Notes: a model not told the origin generated them from the sequence alone. Counted from the stretch's first letter, positions 45,365 through 54,817 are shown. The stretch: DNA of 64,000 nt from SVTX01 sp045660325 (GCA_045660325.1 JAZRDO010000001.1:15809-79808); one strand, 5' to 3'. Translations and numbers: made by a program.

Positions 45365-45394
45365 ATAATAACATAAATAAAGTTCGTTTGTCAA
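45365..45394 (-). promoter_or_regulatory. Sigma-A promoter of the sugar-import operon
   Basis: TTGACA (45389-45394) is a consensus -35 with TATTAT (45365-45370) 18 nt downstream on the minus strand. It lies at the start of the long leader. Confidence 0.85.
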
Positions 45395-45399
45395 GATAA

Positions 45400-45447
45400 A
45401 AAAATCCCGCAAAATCCTTATGAACAATAGGATTTCGGGGTTTTTCC
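45400..45447. terminator. Terminator hairpin upstream of the sugar-import promoter
   Basis: TCCCG and AAATCC (45405-45417) pair with GGATTT and CGGGG (45430-45440). Both flanks have A/T runs (ATTTTTTT on the minus, TTTTT on the plus strand). On the minus strand it would close a transcript coming from 45460-46475. Confidence 0.8.
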
Positions 45448-45459
45448 CGCTTTGAATGA

Positions 45460-46475
45460 ACGGGTATCCCGACTTGAAATGAGCAATTTTTGCTCAAAAC
45501 TGCCATTTTAATTTATTAAAGCGTCAATATGTAAATATAATTTACCCTAAAAGTGCATATTTTGAATATATTCAAATCGTTTTGTATATATTTTCAAGCT
45601 TTTTTACAAATTGGCGCGTGGAAAGTCAAACAAGGTAAATTCTTTTTACTTTACCTATCATCATTTCACTATTGAAACAAGCGTTCTCACACACATATCA
45701 AAAATACGTTTTTGTGCAACTTTAACAGTTTTTAAGACTTTTTTTCTACATCCAAAAAATGTGCTTTTTAGAAAAACTTTTACTGTTTTATCCCCAAATT
45801 CAAAGATCGCGTCGAATTTTTGAGGTTTTTCATAAAATCCGCGAAATACCGCAAAGTTATTTACAGTTATTTCCATTTTTCTTAACAAGTAAACATTTCC
45901 CATGCCGCGCCTTCCTTCAATGCCGCAAAGCCCTTCGCTCCGATTGTCTCGGTGCGCCGCCCCTTAGATTTATCCGACAAGGCACTCATCATAGCAGGCA
46001 CAAATAAACGCGGAGCTTAACCCACTACTACGCGAAAATGCAATTGGGGATATACACGAGAGATCCATAAAAACGCCTCTTGGTACCTGACGCCTCCTAA
46101 CAATCGTCTTCTTGTGCGCCGTCCCTTGTGGTGCCTTTTACAATATCACATAATGTCAAGTGATGCTTATGTGCTCGCAGCCATATACCGCCGTGCTTCG
46201 ATCGCAGCCTCCGACGGATGCCAAAAGCTGTTCCGCAAAGCGCCGCCGAGCAGAAACGTCCCGCCTATCCAAGCAAACCGTATCCCATCACCGACATTAT
46301 ACCAATAAGCACCTCGGTCATCAGCCTCTTATTCCACTCGCAGATCGGAACCGACGAACGGCGCATGATCAACGAGCGACGTTATCAAGATCCAAAGCGC
46401 ACCGAATTCACGGCAACCGCCGCCTCTTCTATAAATCTATCATTGGTTTATTTTTAAACCTTTTGTTTGATTAAA
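45460..46475. other. About 1 kb without an intact gene
   Basis: The left part (to about 45900) is AT-rich; the right part (45900-46440) is richer in G+C and has many short open frames on both strands but none with a clean start and ribosome-binding site. Two related blocks, near 45950 and 46120 on the plus strand, share GTGCGCCGCC/TCCCTT-like sequence. A minus-strand frame of 80 codons at 45661-45903 is not recognised. It is bounded by terminators on both sides. It may be a decayed mobile element or a large non-coding RNA; I cannot decide. Confidence 0.4.
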
Positions 46476-46516
46476 GTATAAAAGACACACCCCCGATACA
46501 AGATCAAGGGTGTGAA
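46476..46516 (-). terminator. Terminator of the HAD phosphatase gene
   Basis: CACACCC (46486-46492) pairs with GGGTGTG (46508-46514) around a 15-base loop, followed on the minus strand by TCTTTTATACTTT. Confidence 0.75.
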
Positions 46517-46523
46517 AATCGAA

Positions 46524-47159
46524 TTATTCAATTATTTTCTCAAGCTCGGAGAAATCATCAAACACCGCGGCTCGGCAGGAAGAGAGTCGCTCTCTGTCGT
46601 GATGACCTCCCGTATATAGCGCGCAATCCGCGCCAAGAATCTCGGCAACCTCAAAGTCGTGTGTCGTATCTCCTATAAGCAGTGCTCTCGCCTCAGGGTT
46701 CCTCTCCCTCCACGCGCGAGCAAGATCCGCCTTACCTGCCGCGTGAATATTGGAAAGACCAATTATTTCGCCAAAATAGTCCTTTACACCAAGCTGCTCA
46801 AGCTGAGTTGTGAGCATCTCGATCTCGCAAGCCGACAAAACAAGCTGATCCATTCCCTTCCCTTTGATATATGCGAGAAGCTCTCCGACTCCGTCCATAA
46901 GCTTTGGAGTCTTAGTATGCTCAAGATAAAGCTCGACCCACTCAACCGCAAGCACCTCATAAGGCACCTTCGAGAAATCAAATCCGATCTTCTCATAATA
47001 ATCGCGAACGGGAAAGCCGAAAACACGTCTGTACGCATCAACGCTCTCAATTTCCTTTACTCCGTACTTTCGGAGCATAATATTTACGCTCTCGATCCCC
47101 GCCATTACGTCGTCAAGGATCGTTCCGTTAAAATCCCAAATAATATGTGTGTACTTCAT
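46524..47159 (-). CDS. HAD-family hydrolase, phosphoglycolate phosphatase-like
   Basis: This 211-residue haloacid dehalogenase-type protein begins with the motif I loop WDFNGTILDD, where the second Asp of the usual D-x-D is Asn. Motif II VLSACE near residue 105, a Lys of motif III near 140 (HAAGKADLA) and motif IV LIGDTTHDFEVA near 160 follow. The helical cap is of C1 type. The D-x-N variant is common in one HAD branch, and whether it is active as a phosphatase is unclear. It is flanked by terminators, so probably monocistronic or read through from the solute-binding gene. Confidence 0.82.
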   Translation of the reverse strand: MKYTHIIWDFNGTILDDVMAGIESVNIMLRKYGVKEIESVDAYRRVFGFPVRDYYEKIGFDFSKVPYEVLAVEWVELYLEHTKTPKLMDGVGELLAYIKGKGMDQLVLSACEIEMLTTQLEQLGVKDYFGEIIGLSNIHAAGKADLARAWRERNPEARALLIGDTTHDFEVAEILGADCALYTGGHHDRERLSSCRAAVFDDFSELEKIIE

Positions 47160-47172
47160 TTCCTTAAATTAA

Positions 47173-47199
47173 ACAGCCCCCACGGTGTGCAGGGGCTGT
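47173..47199 (-). terminator. Terminator between the solute-binding and HAD genes
   Basis: ACAGCCCC (47173-47180) pairs with GGGGCTGT (47192-47199), followed on the minus strand by TTAATTTAAG. The U run is broken, so partial read-through into the HAD gene is likely. Confidence 0.65.
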
Positions 47200-47211
47200 A
47201 TATCATTAAAA

Positions 47212-49239
47212 TTACTTTTGTGTTGCTGCCCACGCGAGATAAAGTGTGGACGCGTAGTAGATCGTGCTTTCACCCTCGGGTCTTGCAGTTCCGGAGCAAT
47301 ATCTATGGAAGTCGATATTCTTATCGCCGAACTTAACCATAGTGCCTGCATCATACTTAAGTCTATCAACCATGGGCTTAATCGCAATGGATCCCGTAGG
47401 ACCGTTTATGAGATTACGATACTCAGTATAGCTCGTGCATGCCTCAAGCTCCGCCCAAATAGCCTCGGACATTGCCTTTATGTCAGCGATCTGATTGTTG
47501 TCAAGGGATGCGGGAGCATCGGGAGACATGGTGTTTTCCTCAAGGATCGCATTGATATCAAAGCCAAGAAGGGGATCAATGAGAGCCTCACTGTTCTGAA
47601 GACGAACGTTATTCCAGTAAGTAGAGGGCTTACCTTCCTCAGGATGCGCCATAAAGCAGTTACCTGTAACGTCCATATTCATCATATAGTCCTTGTTAAG
47701 ACGAACGAGCTTTGTTGTGCCATCCTTGTTGGATTCAATATTGTAATGTGTTCCAAGAACGCCGTACTGAAGAATATTCTTGAGCTCCTTTGATGTGTTG
47801 AGCTCGGTAATAACCTCCATGCACTCCGTAATGTTTCCGGAGAATGCGCTTACAGCGAACATATTGCCGTAAATGTCGGAGGAGTCAGCCTGAGGATACT
47901 TTACAACAACCGCATAGTATTCCTTGCCGTTCTCGTCCTTATAAACACCGCGAGAGGAATCTGTCCAGCCCTGCTTTACGGAGTAGTCGCCCTTCATAAA
48001 GGAAATAGCGGACTTTTGACCCTCTACAGGCTCGCCGTAGCAGTTATCAAACTGATACTTCTTGAGCGCGAGAAGTGTATTTCTATAATTCTCATCAGTG
48101 AAGAGAGAATTGAACTTCAAGGTAATATCGCCACGGTTTACATTAAGCGCGGAGCCGTAAAGGCAACCAACAAGATTAAACTTGTTTTCTCTGTTGATCG
48201 TGTACTTACTCATATCAACCTTGATAGGTCTGCCGTTTTCGTCGATCATCTCGAAGCCGTCCTCGTCAATAACGGGAACGCGGGACGTTTCAACGTCAAT
48301 GTTCCAGTACCAAACGAGCATATCAAGGCACTCGTCGAAGCTGGACGCGATGGGAAGCACGTAGCCCTCATCACCTGCTGCAAGGCCCTTGTTTTCGTGT
48401 GTCATAATATCTTCAACAAGGCTCTGGCAGTCAATTATAGAATTTACGTTGCTATAATTGAAGTAATACTTATCGCATATCTCCTTATCGAGAAGCATAT
48501 AGGTGTATTCGCCGATCTCGTTGTTGTTCGGGATAGCATACGTTACGTCGCCAACCTTTGTGCCCTGAAGCAAGGGAGTGGAAACGTACGTTGTAAGCTT
48601 TGCCGCAACACCTGCAAGCTCTTCATCAAGAGGAGCAAGCCATTCCGCATCAATATAGCTTATGTATCTGTCGTAGCCGGAAATATAGATAATATCAACC
48701 TGATTCTTGCCCGCTGCGGGATACTTGATCTCGGGAATACCGTAATCATTGATGATCGTCTCCTGCTCTACGGGTGCATCGGAGCCTGCAGCGCCGCCAT
48801 AGGTGTGTCTGTAAGGCTCATATTCGGGATACTCCTGGAAGAATCTCTCAATGATCTCCTCCTCGGTAAGCTTACCCTCCTTCTTGCCCTCGCTGATAGC
48901 ATCGTCAAGAAGCTCCTTGAGCTCCTCGCCCATCTTATATTCATCTTCAAGCTGAACGAGCTTAGACTCAAGCTTGGTAAAGTATTCTTCCTCGGTATAG
49001 AAAACGAGGTCAACGTTTACCTTATATTTAGATTTAGTAATTGCCGAAAACGCGCCTTCAACCAATTCCTCGGTCTCCTTGGATATTTCGTTCTCGGAAA
49101 CTATCCACATAGTAATAGTCTTTGCGCCGTCAACGCTTGCGACACCTGTATAACCGTCCTTATCGGAGCAGCTCGCAAGAGCGATGGCAGACAGCAGCAT
49201 AACGATAACAAGCGCTATGCTTATAAGTCTTTTCTGCAT
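47212..49239 (-). CDS. Extracellular solute-binding lipoprotein, sugar ABC type
   Basis: The 675-residue protein has a lipoprotein signal (MQKRLISIALVIVMLLSAIA then LASC), so Cys near residue 25 is lipidated. KTITMWIVSENE and NQVDIIYISGYDRYISYID resemble type 1 sugar-binding proteins, with a long helical Glu-rich insert near 75-140. I start at MQKRLIS, with AAGGAGG 7 nt upstream; a 38-codon upstream extension lies in the promoter. It has its own promoter and so is separate from the cluster at 30808-45012, but could feed either permease pair. Confidence 0.87.
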   Translation of the reverse strand: MQKRLISIALVIVMLLSAIALASCSDKDGYTGVASVDGAKTITMWIVSENEISKETEELVEGAFSAITKSKYKVNVDLVFYTEEEYFTKLESKLVQLEDEYKMGEELKELLDDAISEGKKEGKLTEEEIIERFFQEYPEYEPYRHTYGGAAGSDAPVEQETIINDYGIPEIKYPAAGKNQVDIIYISGYDRYISYIDAEWLAPLDEELAGVAAKLTTYVSTPLLQGTKVGDVTYAIPNNNEIGEYTYMLLDKEICDKYYFNYSNVNSIIDCQSLVEDIMTHENKGLAAGDEGYVLPIASSFDECLDMLVWYWNIDVETSRVPVIDEDGFEMIDENGRPIKVDMSKYTINRENKFNLVGCLYGSALNVNRGDITLKFNSLFTDENYRNTLLALKKYQFDNCYGEPVEGQKSAISFMKGDYSVKQGWTDSSRGVYKDENGKEYYAVVVKYPQADSSDIYGNMFAVSAFSGNITECMEVITELNTSKELKNILQYGVLGTHYNIESNKDGTTKLVRLNKDYMMNMDVTGNCFMAHPEEGKPSTYWNNVRLQNSEALIDPLLGFDINAILEENTMSPDAPASLDNNQIADIKAMSEAIWAELEACTSYTEYRNLINGPTGSIAIKPMVDRLKYDAGTMVKFGDKNIDFHRYCSGTARPEGESTIYYASTLYLAWAATQK

Positions 49240-49561
49240 AAAGTTCCTCCTTTTACTCTCATCCCGATATATGTCAAGCACGTAAAAATAAGCATATTTT
49301 CGTATCGGAGCGAGAGAATACATACATATTAATTTTACAATAAAAACAGTCATTTGTCAATACAAGAATAATACTTTAATTATATATATTATATAAAGAA
49401 AATCCACTATTGAAGGCCTTGCCGTTTTTTGTTCGTTGTTTTACACAACGACCCGTACAGGCTTTTGTGCAAAATGATATCTTTATTGTTTGTTATTAAC
49501 ATTTTTGCAATGATTTTTTTGTAATATGAAAATATAAATATTTACAAATTAAATGTAAAAA
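49240..49561. other. Intergenic region between the solute-binding gene and rpoD
   Basis: Apart from the promoter at 49332-49360 the stretch is AT-rich. A stem TCGTTGT / ACAACGA at about 49432-49452 has no U tract on either side in the useful direction, so I do not call it a terminator. Nothing else is seen. Confidence 0.6.
49332..49360 (-). promoter_or_regulatory. Sigma-A promoter of the solute-binding lipoprotein gene
   Basis: TTGACA (49355-49360) and TAAAAT (49332-49337) are 17 nt apart on the minus strand, about 90 nt before the ATG at 49239. Confidence 0.85.
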
Positions 49562-50677
49562 TCAGTCAAGGAAGCCCTTGAGATGACGCGCGCGGCTGGG
49601 ATGACGGAGCTTACGGAGAGCCTTAGCCTCGATCTGACGAATTCTCTCACGGGTAATGTCAAATTCCTTACCAACCTCTTCAAGAGTTCTTGTTCTGCCG
49701 TCGTAAAGACCGAAACGAAGCTTAATTACGTGCTCCTCACGGGGAGTAAGCGTATGAAGCTCGCGCTCGATAACCTCGCGCAAGATTGTGGATGCAGCCG
49801 CATCTGCGGGAGCGGGTGTATCGTCATCGGGGATGAAGTCGCCGAGATGGCTGTCCTCCTCCTCGCCGATAGGAGTTTCAAGGGATACGGGGTCCTGAGA
49901 AATCTTGAGTATCTCTTTTACCTTTTCAGCACTCATACCGATCTTCTCGCCGATCTCCTCAGCAGTAGGCTCACGGCCAAGCTCCTGAAGCATCTGACGG
50001 GAATATCTTGTAACTCTGTGAATTGTCTCAACCATGTGAACGGGGATACGAATAGTTCTCGCCTGATCGGCAATAGCTCTTGTGATCGCCTGACGGATCC
50101 ACCAAGTCGCGTACGTGGAGAACTTATAGCCCTTCTGATAGTCGAACTTATCAACCGCCTTCATAAGACCGAGGTTACCCTCCTGAATAAGATCAAGGAA
50201 GAACATACCACGACCGAGATATCTCTTCGCGATACTTACAACGAGACGAAGGTTGGACTCAACGAGTCTCATCTGAGCCTCTTCGTCACCCTGCGCCATT
50301 CTCTCTGCGAGAATCTTTTCCTCCTCGGAATCAAGAAGCGGAATGCGTCCGATCTCCTTTAAGTACTGACGAACGGGGTCGTCAATAGCAAAGCCCTCCT
50401 GCTCGAGAATCTTCTCCATATTCTCGCCCGTGCCGAACTTGGAAACCTCGTTCTGGATCTCCTCCATCTCGGCGTTGGAAATATCGCCGGGAAGCGGAAC
50501 GTTATTGTCCTCAAGGGACTCGTAGAGCTTGTCAAGGCTATCAATATCGTAGCCCATCTCCTCGAGTGCTTCGTCGAGGTCATTGTCAGTAAGACCGCTC
50601 TTCTTACCCTTTGCTATAAGGTCGTCGATCTTACTACTCTTATTGTTTTCCGTTACGTTCTTCTTTTCTTCTGTCAT
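49562..50677 (-). CDS. rpoD: Primary sigma factor RpoD (sigma-A)
   Basis: This 371-residue sigma-70 has the short Firmicutes layout. Region 1.1 lies near 15-65, region 1.2 begins DDPVRQYLKEIGRIPLL, region 2 contains QEGNLGLMKAVDKF and STYATWWIRQAITRA, and region 4 has EEVGKEFDITRERIRQIEAKAL. The consensus promoters found in this window (TTGACA-17-TATAAT) are what this factor should read. AAAGGA lies upstream of the ATG. It is the last gene of dgt-dnaG-rpoD. Confidence 0.98.
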   Translation of the reverse strand: MTEEKKNVTENNKSSKIDDLIAKGKKSGLTDNDLDEALEEMGYDIDSLDKLYESLEDNNVPLPGDISNAEMEEIQNEVSKFGTGENMEKILEQEGFAIDDPVRQYLKEIGRIPLLDSEEEKILAERMAQGDEEAQMRLVESNLRLVVSIAKRYLGRGMFFLDLIQEGNLGLMKAVDKFDYQKGYKFSTYATWWIRQAITRAIADQARTIRIPVHMVETIHRVTRYSRQMLQELGREPTAEEIGEKIGMSAEKVKEILKISQDPVSLETPIGEEEDSHLGDFIPDDDTPAPADAAASTILREVIERELHTLTPREEHVIKLRFGLYDGRTRTLEEVGKEFDITRERIRQIEAKALRKLRHPSRARHLKGFLD

Positions 50678-50766
50678 TTTAAAGTCCTTTCTATGAAAAC
50701 GTCGATCCGTTTTCTAAAACAACACGTTTATAAATATTTTAATGTTTATTTATTTCAAAATGAAGC

Positions 50767-52542
50767 CTATTTCTTCATTTTATTTCGTTTTTCGGCAAGG
50801 ATCCTTTCAATCGCGCTGATCGAGTCCTCGCTGTCGCGCTTTTCGTGAATGTTCTTTTCACGCTTGAGCGCCTCAATGCTCTCGCCGAAAACCTTAGGGC
50901 CGTTTTCCGTAAGAGAGCGACGCTTAAGCTCCATCGTGCTGAGCCTTGAAATTTCGCTTGTATTGAAAAACTCGCCAAGCACCGAGAAGGCGTAGCTGTC
51001 CTCTCTCTCAAGCTGCATTACGGTCTCAAACGCGCGACGGTTGAATTCACTGACGAAATCGTCCGCCGTAAGACTGAATTTTCCGCTTATCACTCCGGAT
51101 CTGTATTCGGGGAACATAAGAAGAAGACCTATGACCGCCTCCTCGGCGGCATTGGCGCGAATGTTCTTTGCCGCATCGGGGTTTACCTTGTCGCCGATAT
51201 TCATAGCGCCGAGCTTCGCATCATTGCTCGTTTTTTTCTTGTATTCGTTGATCTTGTTTCTTCGGATCCTCGCAACGTCATTTTTTATTCCCTCGCGGCT
51301 TATACCGAGCTTTGTCGCGGCGGCGGAAATATAAACGTCACGCTCAACGTCACTCCACACCTCGGCTATATGCTCGCACATTTCGGCTGCCGCCTTGATC
51401 TTCTGATCGGGAATGCTTATGTCGTATTTCAAAAGCAGGTTGTCCATCTTATATTCAAAGCCCGTTCTTCCCTCACCGAGAAGCTTGCGGAAGGTATCCG
51501 AACCGTAGGACTTGATATATTCGTCGGGGTCCTTTGCTCCGTTCATCTTTAAGATCCTTACGTCAAGACCAACCTCGGAGAACATACGAACGGCGCGATT
51601 TGCCGCTCTCTGTCCCGCCTCGTCGGAGTCGTACGCGATAAGCACCTGCTTTGTATATTTCGCCATCATTCTCGCCTGCTCGCTTGTAAGAGCCGTACCG
51701 AGAGTTGCCACCGCATTCTCAAAGCCTGCGGCGTGCAGGGCGATAACGTCCATATAACCCTCACAAAGTATTATTTTCTCCGCGCAGCTGTGTCGCGCAT
51801 AGTTGAGAGCGAAAAGATTTCGGCTCTTCTTGAACGCGGGGGTGTCGGACGTATTCAAATATTTAGGCTTGGAGTCGTCCATAACTCGTCCGCCAAAGCC
51901 GATCACGTTACCCGTAGTATCGATAATCGGGAAAATAACTCGATTTCTGAAATAGTCATACGTTCCACCCGTTTTTTGACTCTTTCCGCAAAGGAAGCCC
52001 TCAATAAGCTCTGCATCCGTAAAGCCCTTCCTGTGAAGATGATCCTTAAGACCGCCAAAGCTGTCGGGCGCAAATCCGAGTCCGAAGTGCTTGATCACGG
52101 GAATGGAGAGATTTCTCTTCTTATTTAAATAATCCATTCCAACCTTGCCGAGCTTCTCGTCAAAAAGACAGGCTCTGAAGTATTTCGCCGCCTCAAGATT
52201 CATATCCAAGATCCTGCGACGCTTTTTTGCGGAATCGTCCTCGCCGTATTCCTTCGAGATCGTAATGCCCGATCTCTTTGCAAGGGATTCGACCGCTGCC
52301 GCATATTCAAGGTTTTCACTTCTCATAACGAAGCTTATCGCATCTCCGCCCTCAGAGCAGCCGAAGCAATAATAGGATTGTGTTGCGGGAAAGACCGTAA
52401 ACGAGGGAGTTTTTTCATTATGGAAGGGACACAGACCGTTGTAATTAGAGCCCGCGCGCTTAAGAGTCACGTAGCCCGATATAACGTCTACTATATCGTT
52501 CCGCTGACGGATCTCCTCGACCACCTCTTTAGGTATTCGCAT
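50767..52542 (-). CDS. dnaG: DNA primase
   Basis: DnaG makes RNA primers at the fork. The N-terminal CHC2 zinc domain shows CPFHNEKTPSFTVFP and CFGCSEGGDAISF; the Toprim core has KIILCEGYMDVIALHA near residue 252 and IAYDSDEAGQRAANRA near 300. A C-terminal helical DnaB-binding part follows. I start at MRIPKEVVEE, with AAAGGA 6 nt upstream; an upstream TTG would encode the ribosome-binding site. The length is 591 residues. It lies between dgt and rpoD. Confidence 0.97.
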   Translation of the reverse strand: MRIPKEVVEEIRQRNDIVDVISGYVTLKRAGSNYNGLCPFHNEKTPSFTVFPATQSYYCFGCSEGGDAISFVMRSENLEYAAAVESLAKRSGITISKEYGEDDSAKKRRRILDMNLEAAKYFRACLFDEKLGKVGMDYLNKKRNLSIPVIKHFGLGFAPDSFGGLKDHLHRKGFTDAELIEGFLCGKSQKTGGTYDYFRNRVIFPIIDTTGNVIGFGGRVMDDSKPKYLNTSDTPAFKKSRNLFALNYARHSCAEKIILCEGYMDVIALHAAGFENAVATLGTALTSEQARMMAKYTKQVLIAYDSDEAGQRAANRAVRMFSEVGLDVRILKMNGAKDPDEYIKSYGSDTFRKLLGEGRTGFEYKMDNLLLKYDISIPDQKIKAAAEMCEHIAEVWSDVERDVYISAAATKLGISREGIKNDVARIRRNKINEYKKKTSNDAKLGAMNIGDKVNPDAAKNIRANAAEEAVIGLLLMFPEYRSGVISGKFSLTADDFVSEFNRRAFETVMQLEREDSYAFSVLGEFFNTSEISRLSTMELKRRSLTENGPKVFGESIEALKREKNIHEKRDSEDSISAIERILAEKRNKMKK

Positions 52543-52575
52543 ATTTTTTCCTTTCAAATTTTATTTTCATACGGT

Positions 52576-53595
52576 TCAAAGCCCGCGCCATACTCTCGGT
52601 ACGAACAGCTCGTTATACGTTTCAATAGCGTATCTGTCCGTCATACCCGAGATAAAGTCGCACACACATCGCTCCACGGGCTCATCATTTGTGTTCTTAT
52701 AGTAAAATTCGGGCATCTTTTCGGGGTTCTTTACGTAATAGCCGAAAAGCTTTGCCAAAAGCTCCTTCGCCTTGGCATCCTCGCCCTTGACGATCGGATT
52801 GCGATAAACGTGCTCAAAAAGAAACTCACGAAGCTCGTCCGTCGCGTGCTGTACGGTATCTCCCATAGAAATATAAGGGTTACCCATACTGTTTTCAATA
52901 ACCGCCGTAACCATAGTGTTTATTCTGTCGCCGTGCTCGTAACCGAGAATATCCAAGATCTCCTTAGGTATATCATCAATGGAGAGCACACCCGCGCGTC
53001 GCGCGTCGTCAATATCGTGATTTATATACGCGATACGGTCGGCAAATTTAACAAGCACGCCCTCAAGCGTAGATGCCTGATTGCAGCCTGAATGATTAAG
53101 GATCCCGTCTCTTACCTCGTATGTAAGATTCAAGCCGCGACCGTTGTTTTCTAATCTTTCAACCACACGAAGACTCTGCTTGTAGTGAGTAAAATCACTT
53201 GAATAGCACTCCTGAAGCGCCGCCTCGCCCGCGTGACCGAAGGGGGTATGTCCGAGGTCGTGCCCGAGCGCCGCCGCCTCTGTCAAATCCTCGTTGAGAC
53301 GGAGCGCGCGAGCCATAATTCTCGCGATCTGCGTTACCTCAAGAGTATGTGTGAGTCGGGTTCTGTAATGATCGCCCGCAGGAGCTAAAAACACCTGCGT
53401 TTTGTTCATAAGTCTGCGGAAGGACTGCGAATGAATTATCTTATCGCGGTCGCGCTGGAATTCGGTTCTATTCGTGCAAGGCGTATACGGATGCTCGCGC
53501 CCACGCGTTTCAGACGTAAGGCAAGCGTATTTCGACAAGCTTTTTTTCTCATTCTCAAGAAAAAAGTCGCAAACGTTCATTCCTTTATCAATCAT
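52576..53595 (-). CDS. dgt: dGTP triphosphohydrolase-like HD protein
   Basis: This 339-residue HD-domain protein hydrolyses dNTPs to nucleosides and triphosphate in the characterised members. The metal site is visible as RLTHTLEVTQIARIMAR near residue 80, AALGHDLGHTPFGHAGE near 107 and FADRIAYINHDIDD near 190. The dgt-dnaG-rpoD order is conserved in Clostridia. The ribosome-binding site (GGGGGCGG) is unusual. The exact nucleotide preference is not evident. Confidence 0.9.
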   Translation of the reverse strand: MIDKGMNVCDFFLENEKKSLSKYACLTSETRGREHPYTPCTNRTEFQRDRDKIIHSQSFRRLMNKTQVFLAPAGDHYRTRLTHTLEVTQIARIMARALRLNEDLTEAAALGHDLGHTPFGHAGEAALQECYSSDFTHYKQSLRVVERLENNGRGLNLTYEVRDGILNHSGCNQASTLEGVLVKFADRIAYINHDIDDARRAGVLSIDDIPKEILDILGYEHGDRINTMVTAVIENSMGNPYISMGDTVQHATDELREFLFEHVYRNPIVKGEDAKAKELLAKLFGYYVKNPEKMPEFYYKNTNDEPVERCVCDFISGMTDRYAIETYNELFVPRVWRGL

Positions 53596-53748
53596 AATAC
53601 CGCCCCCAGAAAAAAGTCAATTTCGCATTCAATCGCAAAATTCTATCCATATAAATAATATACGATAAAAATTTTAAAAATACTTTTTTATTTCGACTTT
53701 TTTATAAAATATTTTGATTTTTACACTAAAAATGAAAAAACGGCGGGA

Positions 53749-53812
53749 GATAAAGCGAAAAATCCTCACTCCCGGAGGGAGGCAAGAAACTTAATTAACT
53801 CTGCACTCTGCA
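53749..53812. repeat. Short relative of the 7-mer repeat
   Basis: TTAACTCTGCACTCTGCA (about 53794-53812) repeats the ACTCTGC unit seen at 23880-23940. A small hairpin CTCCC-GGA-GGGAG lies just before it. The arrangement (hairpin, then TTAACTCTGCA) is shared with the other locus. Confidence 0.6.
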
Positions 53813-53814
53813 TT

Positions 53815-53843
53815 TAAAAAAGCAGGCTCGCGCCTGCTTTTTT
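53815..53843. terminator. Bidirectional terminator upstream of dgt's promoter region
   Basis: GCAGGC-TCGC-GCCTGC at 53822-53837 is flanked by six A and six T residues. It ends the minus-strand gene at 53842. Confidence 0.9.
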
Positions 53844-54798
53844 ATTCATGCATTTGTCTGTTTACGTAAGTGCAATCAGCGATGCTTCGGTACATTTCAA
53901 CCTCGTCCTTATTAAAGGTAAGGCGCACCTGCATCTTGCTTGTGTAATAATAAATCTCCTCGATCGCAAGGGCGAAATCGTCGTACGATTCGGGATTTTC
54001 AAAGCCTAATTTCTCGGCGTTTTCCTTACAGGGTACGCTTGAAGCGTCAAGAGAAATGAAATCACAAACGCGGAGTATTTTCTGCGCAACGTACGTATCT
54101 ATCTCGTTTGATACGACCTCGTCATATTCAAGCTCAATTCCTATCCTCGTATTTTCGGCCTGCGCCTTAATTTCGGACAGGAACAAAAGAACGTCATCAA
54201 GATTATCGGCTTCAACGTCAATTCCGAGAAGCAAGATCTCGTCAATTCCCGAGCCCGCCGCCTCAATCACCAGGGATTTTTCATACGCCCTTTTCATCTC
54301 AGCAAGCTCGCTCTCGTCCGAAAACGAGGAAATATACATATATCCGCAAAGATATCCGCCCAAGCGTTTAATTGCGCTAACCTCTTCCTTTAAATCAACG
54401 CTCTCCTTGTATACGTCCCAGCCGACCGCTGTGGCTACCTCGGAATTGTAAACGAGATAACCGTTTGACGCGCGAAGCATTACGGAAAGATCCAAAATTC
54501 CCTTGTCAATATAATCGGATGCGAATTTATCAAAGCTGTAAATATATCCGTTTACCTCACGAACGTCGCCCATAGGCTCTCTTATCTGTATCTCGGGTCT
54601 TTTATACTCAATCTCGGGAGCCTCGTCAAGCCGAGCCGCCTCATCGCGAAGCTTCAATCCCAAAAACGTCGCGCCAAGCACGATAAGTGCCACAATAAGT
54701 ATGACCGCGCCGCAAATGCCGATTATTACGGGGATATTTTTAGAGCGACGGATATTCTTTGAGCTTCGTCTGCGATATCGACTTACATATTTCGGCAT
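53842..54798 (-). CDS. Membrane-anchored protein with TIM-barrel-like external domain
   Basis: This 318-residue protein has a very basic N-terminus (RYRRRSSKNIRRSKN) and one membrane helix at about 24-47. The external part reads like an alternating alpha/beta barrel: DLSVMLRASNGYLVYN, LCGYMYISSFSD, EILLLGIDVEAD, IGIELEYDE and CDFISLDAS. Putative glycoside-hydrolase (DUF4015-like) barrels look similar, but I see no certain catalytic pair. AGGAGGG precedes the ATG. The next gene (54818) is also secreted and 19 nt upstream, so they may act together. Confidence 0.65.
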   Translation of the reverse strand: MPKYVSRYRRRSSKNIRRSKNIPVIIGICGAVILIVALIVLGATFLGLKLRDEAARLDEAPEIEYKRPEIQIREPMGDVREVNGYIYSFDKFASDYIDKGILDLSVMLRASNGYLVYNSEVATAVGWDVYKESVDLKEEVSAIKRLGGYLCGYMYISSFSDESELAEMKRAYEKSLVIEAAGSGIDEILLLGIDVEADNLDDVLLFLSEIKAQAENTRIGIELEYDEVVSNEIDTYVAQKILRVCDFISLDASSVPCKENAEKLGFENPESYDDFALAIEEIYYYTSKMQVRLTFNKDEVEMYRSIADCTYVNRQMHE

Positions 54799-54817
54799 AT
54801 CCGCCCTCCTCTCATTT

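Noticed and set aside
45661..45903. 80-codon minus-strand gene
   Set aside because: No ribosome-binding site at its ATG and no recognisable motif; reported only as part of the region without a gene.
49432..49452. Terminator of rpoD
   Set aside because: The stem has an A run, not a U run, on its 3' side on the minus strand.
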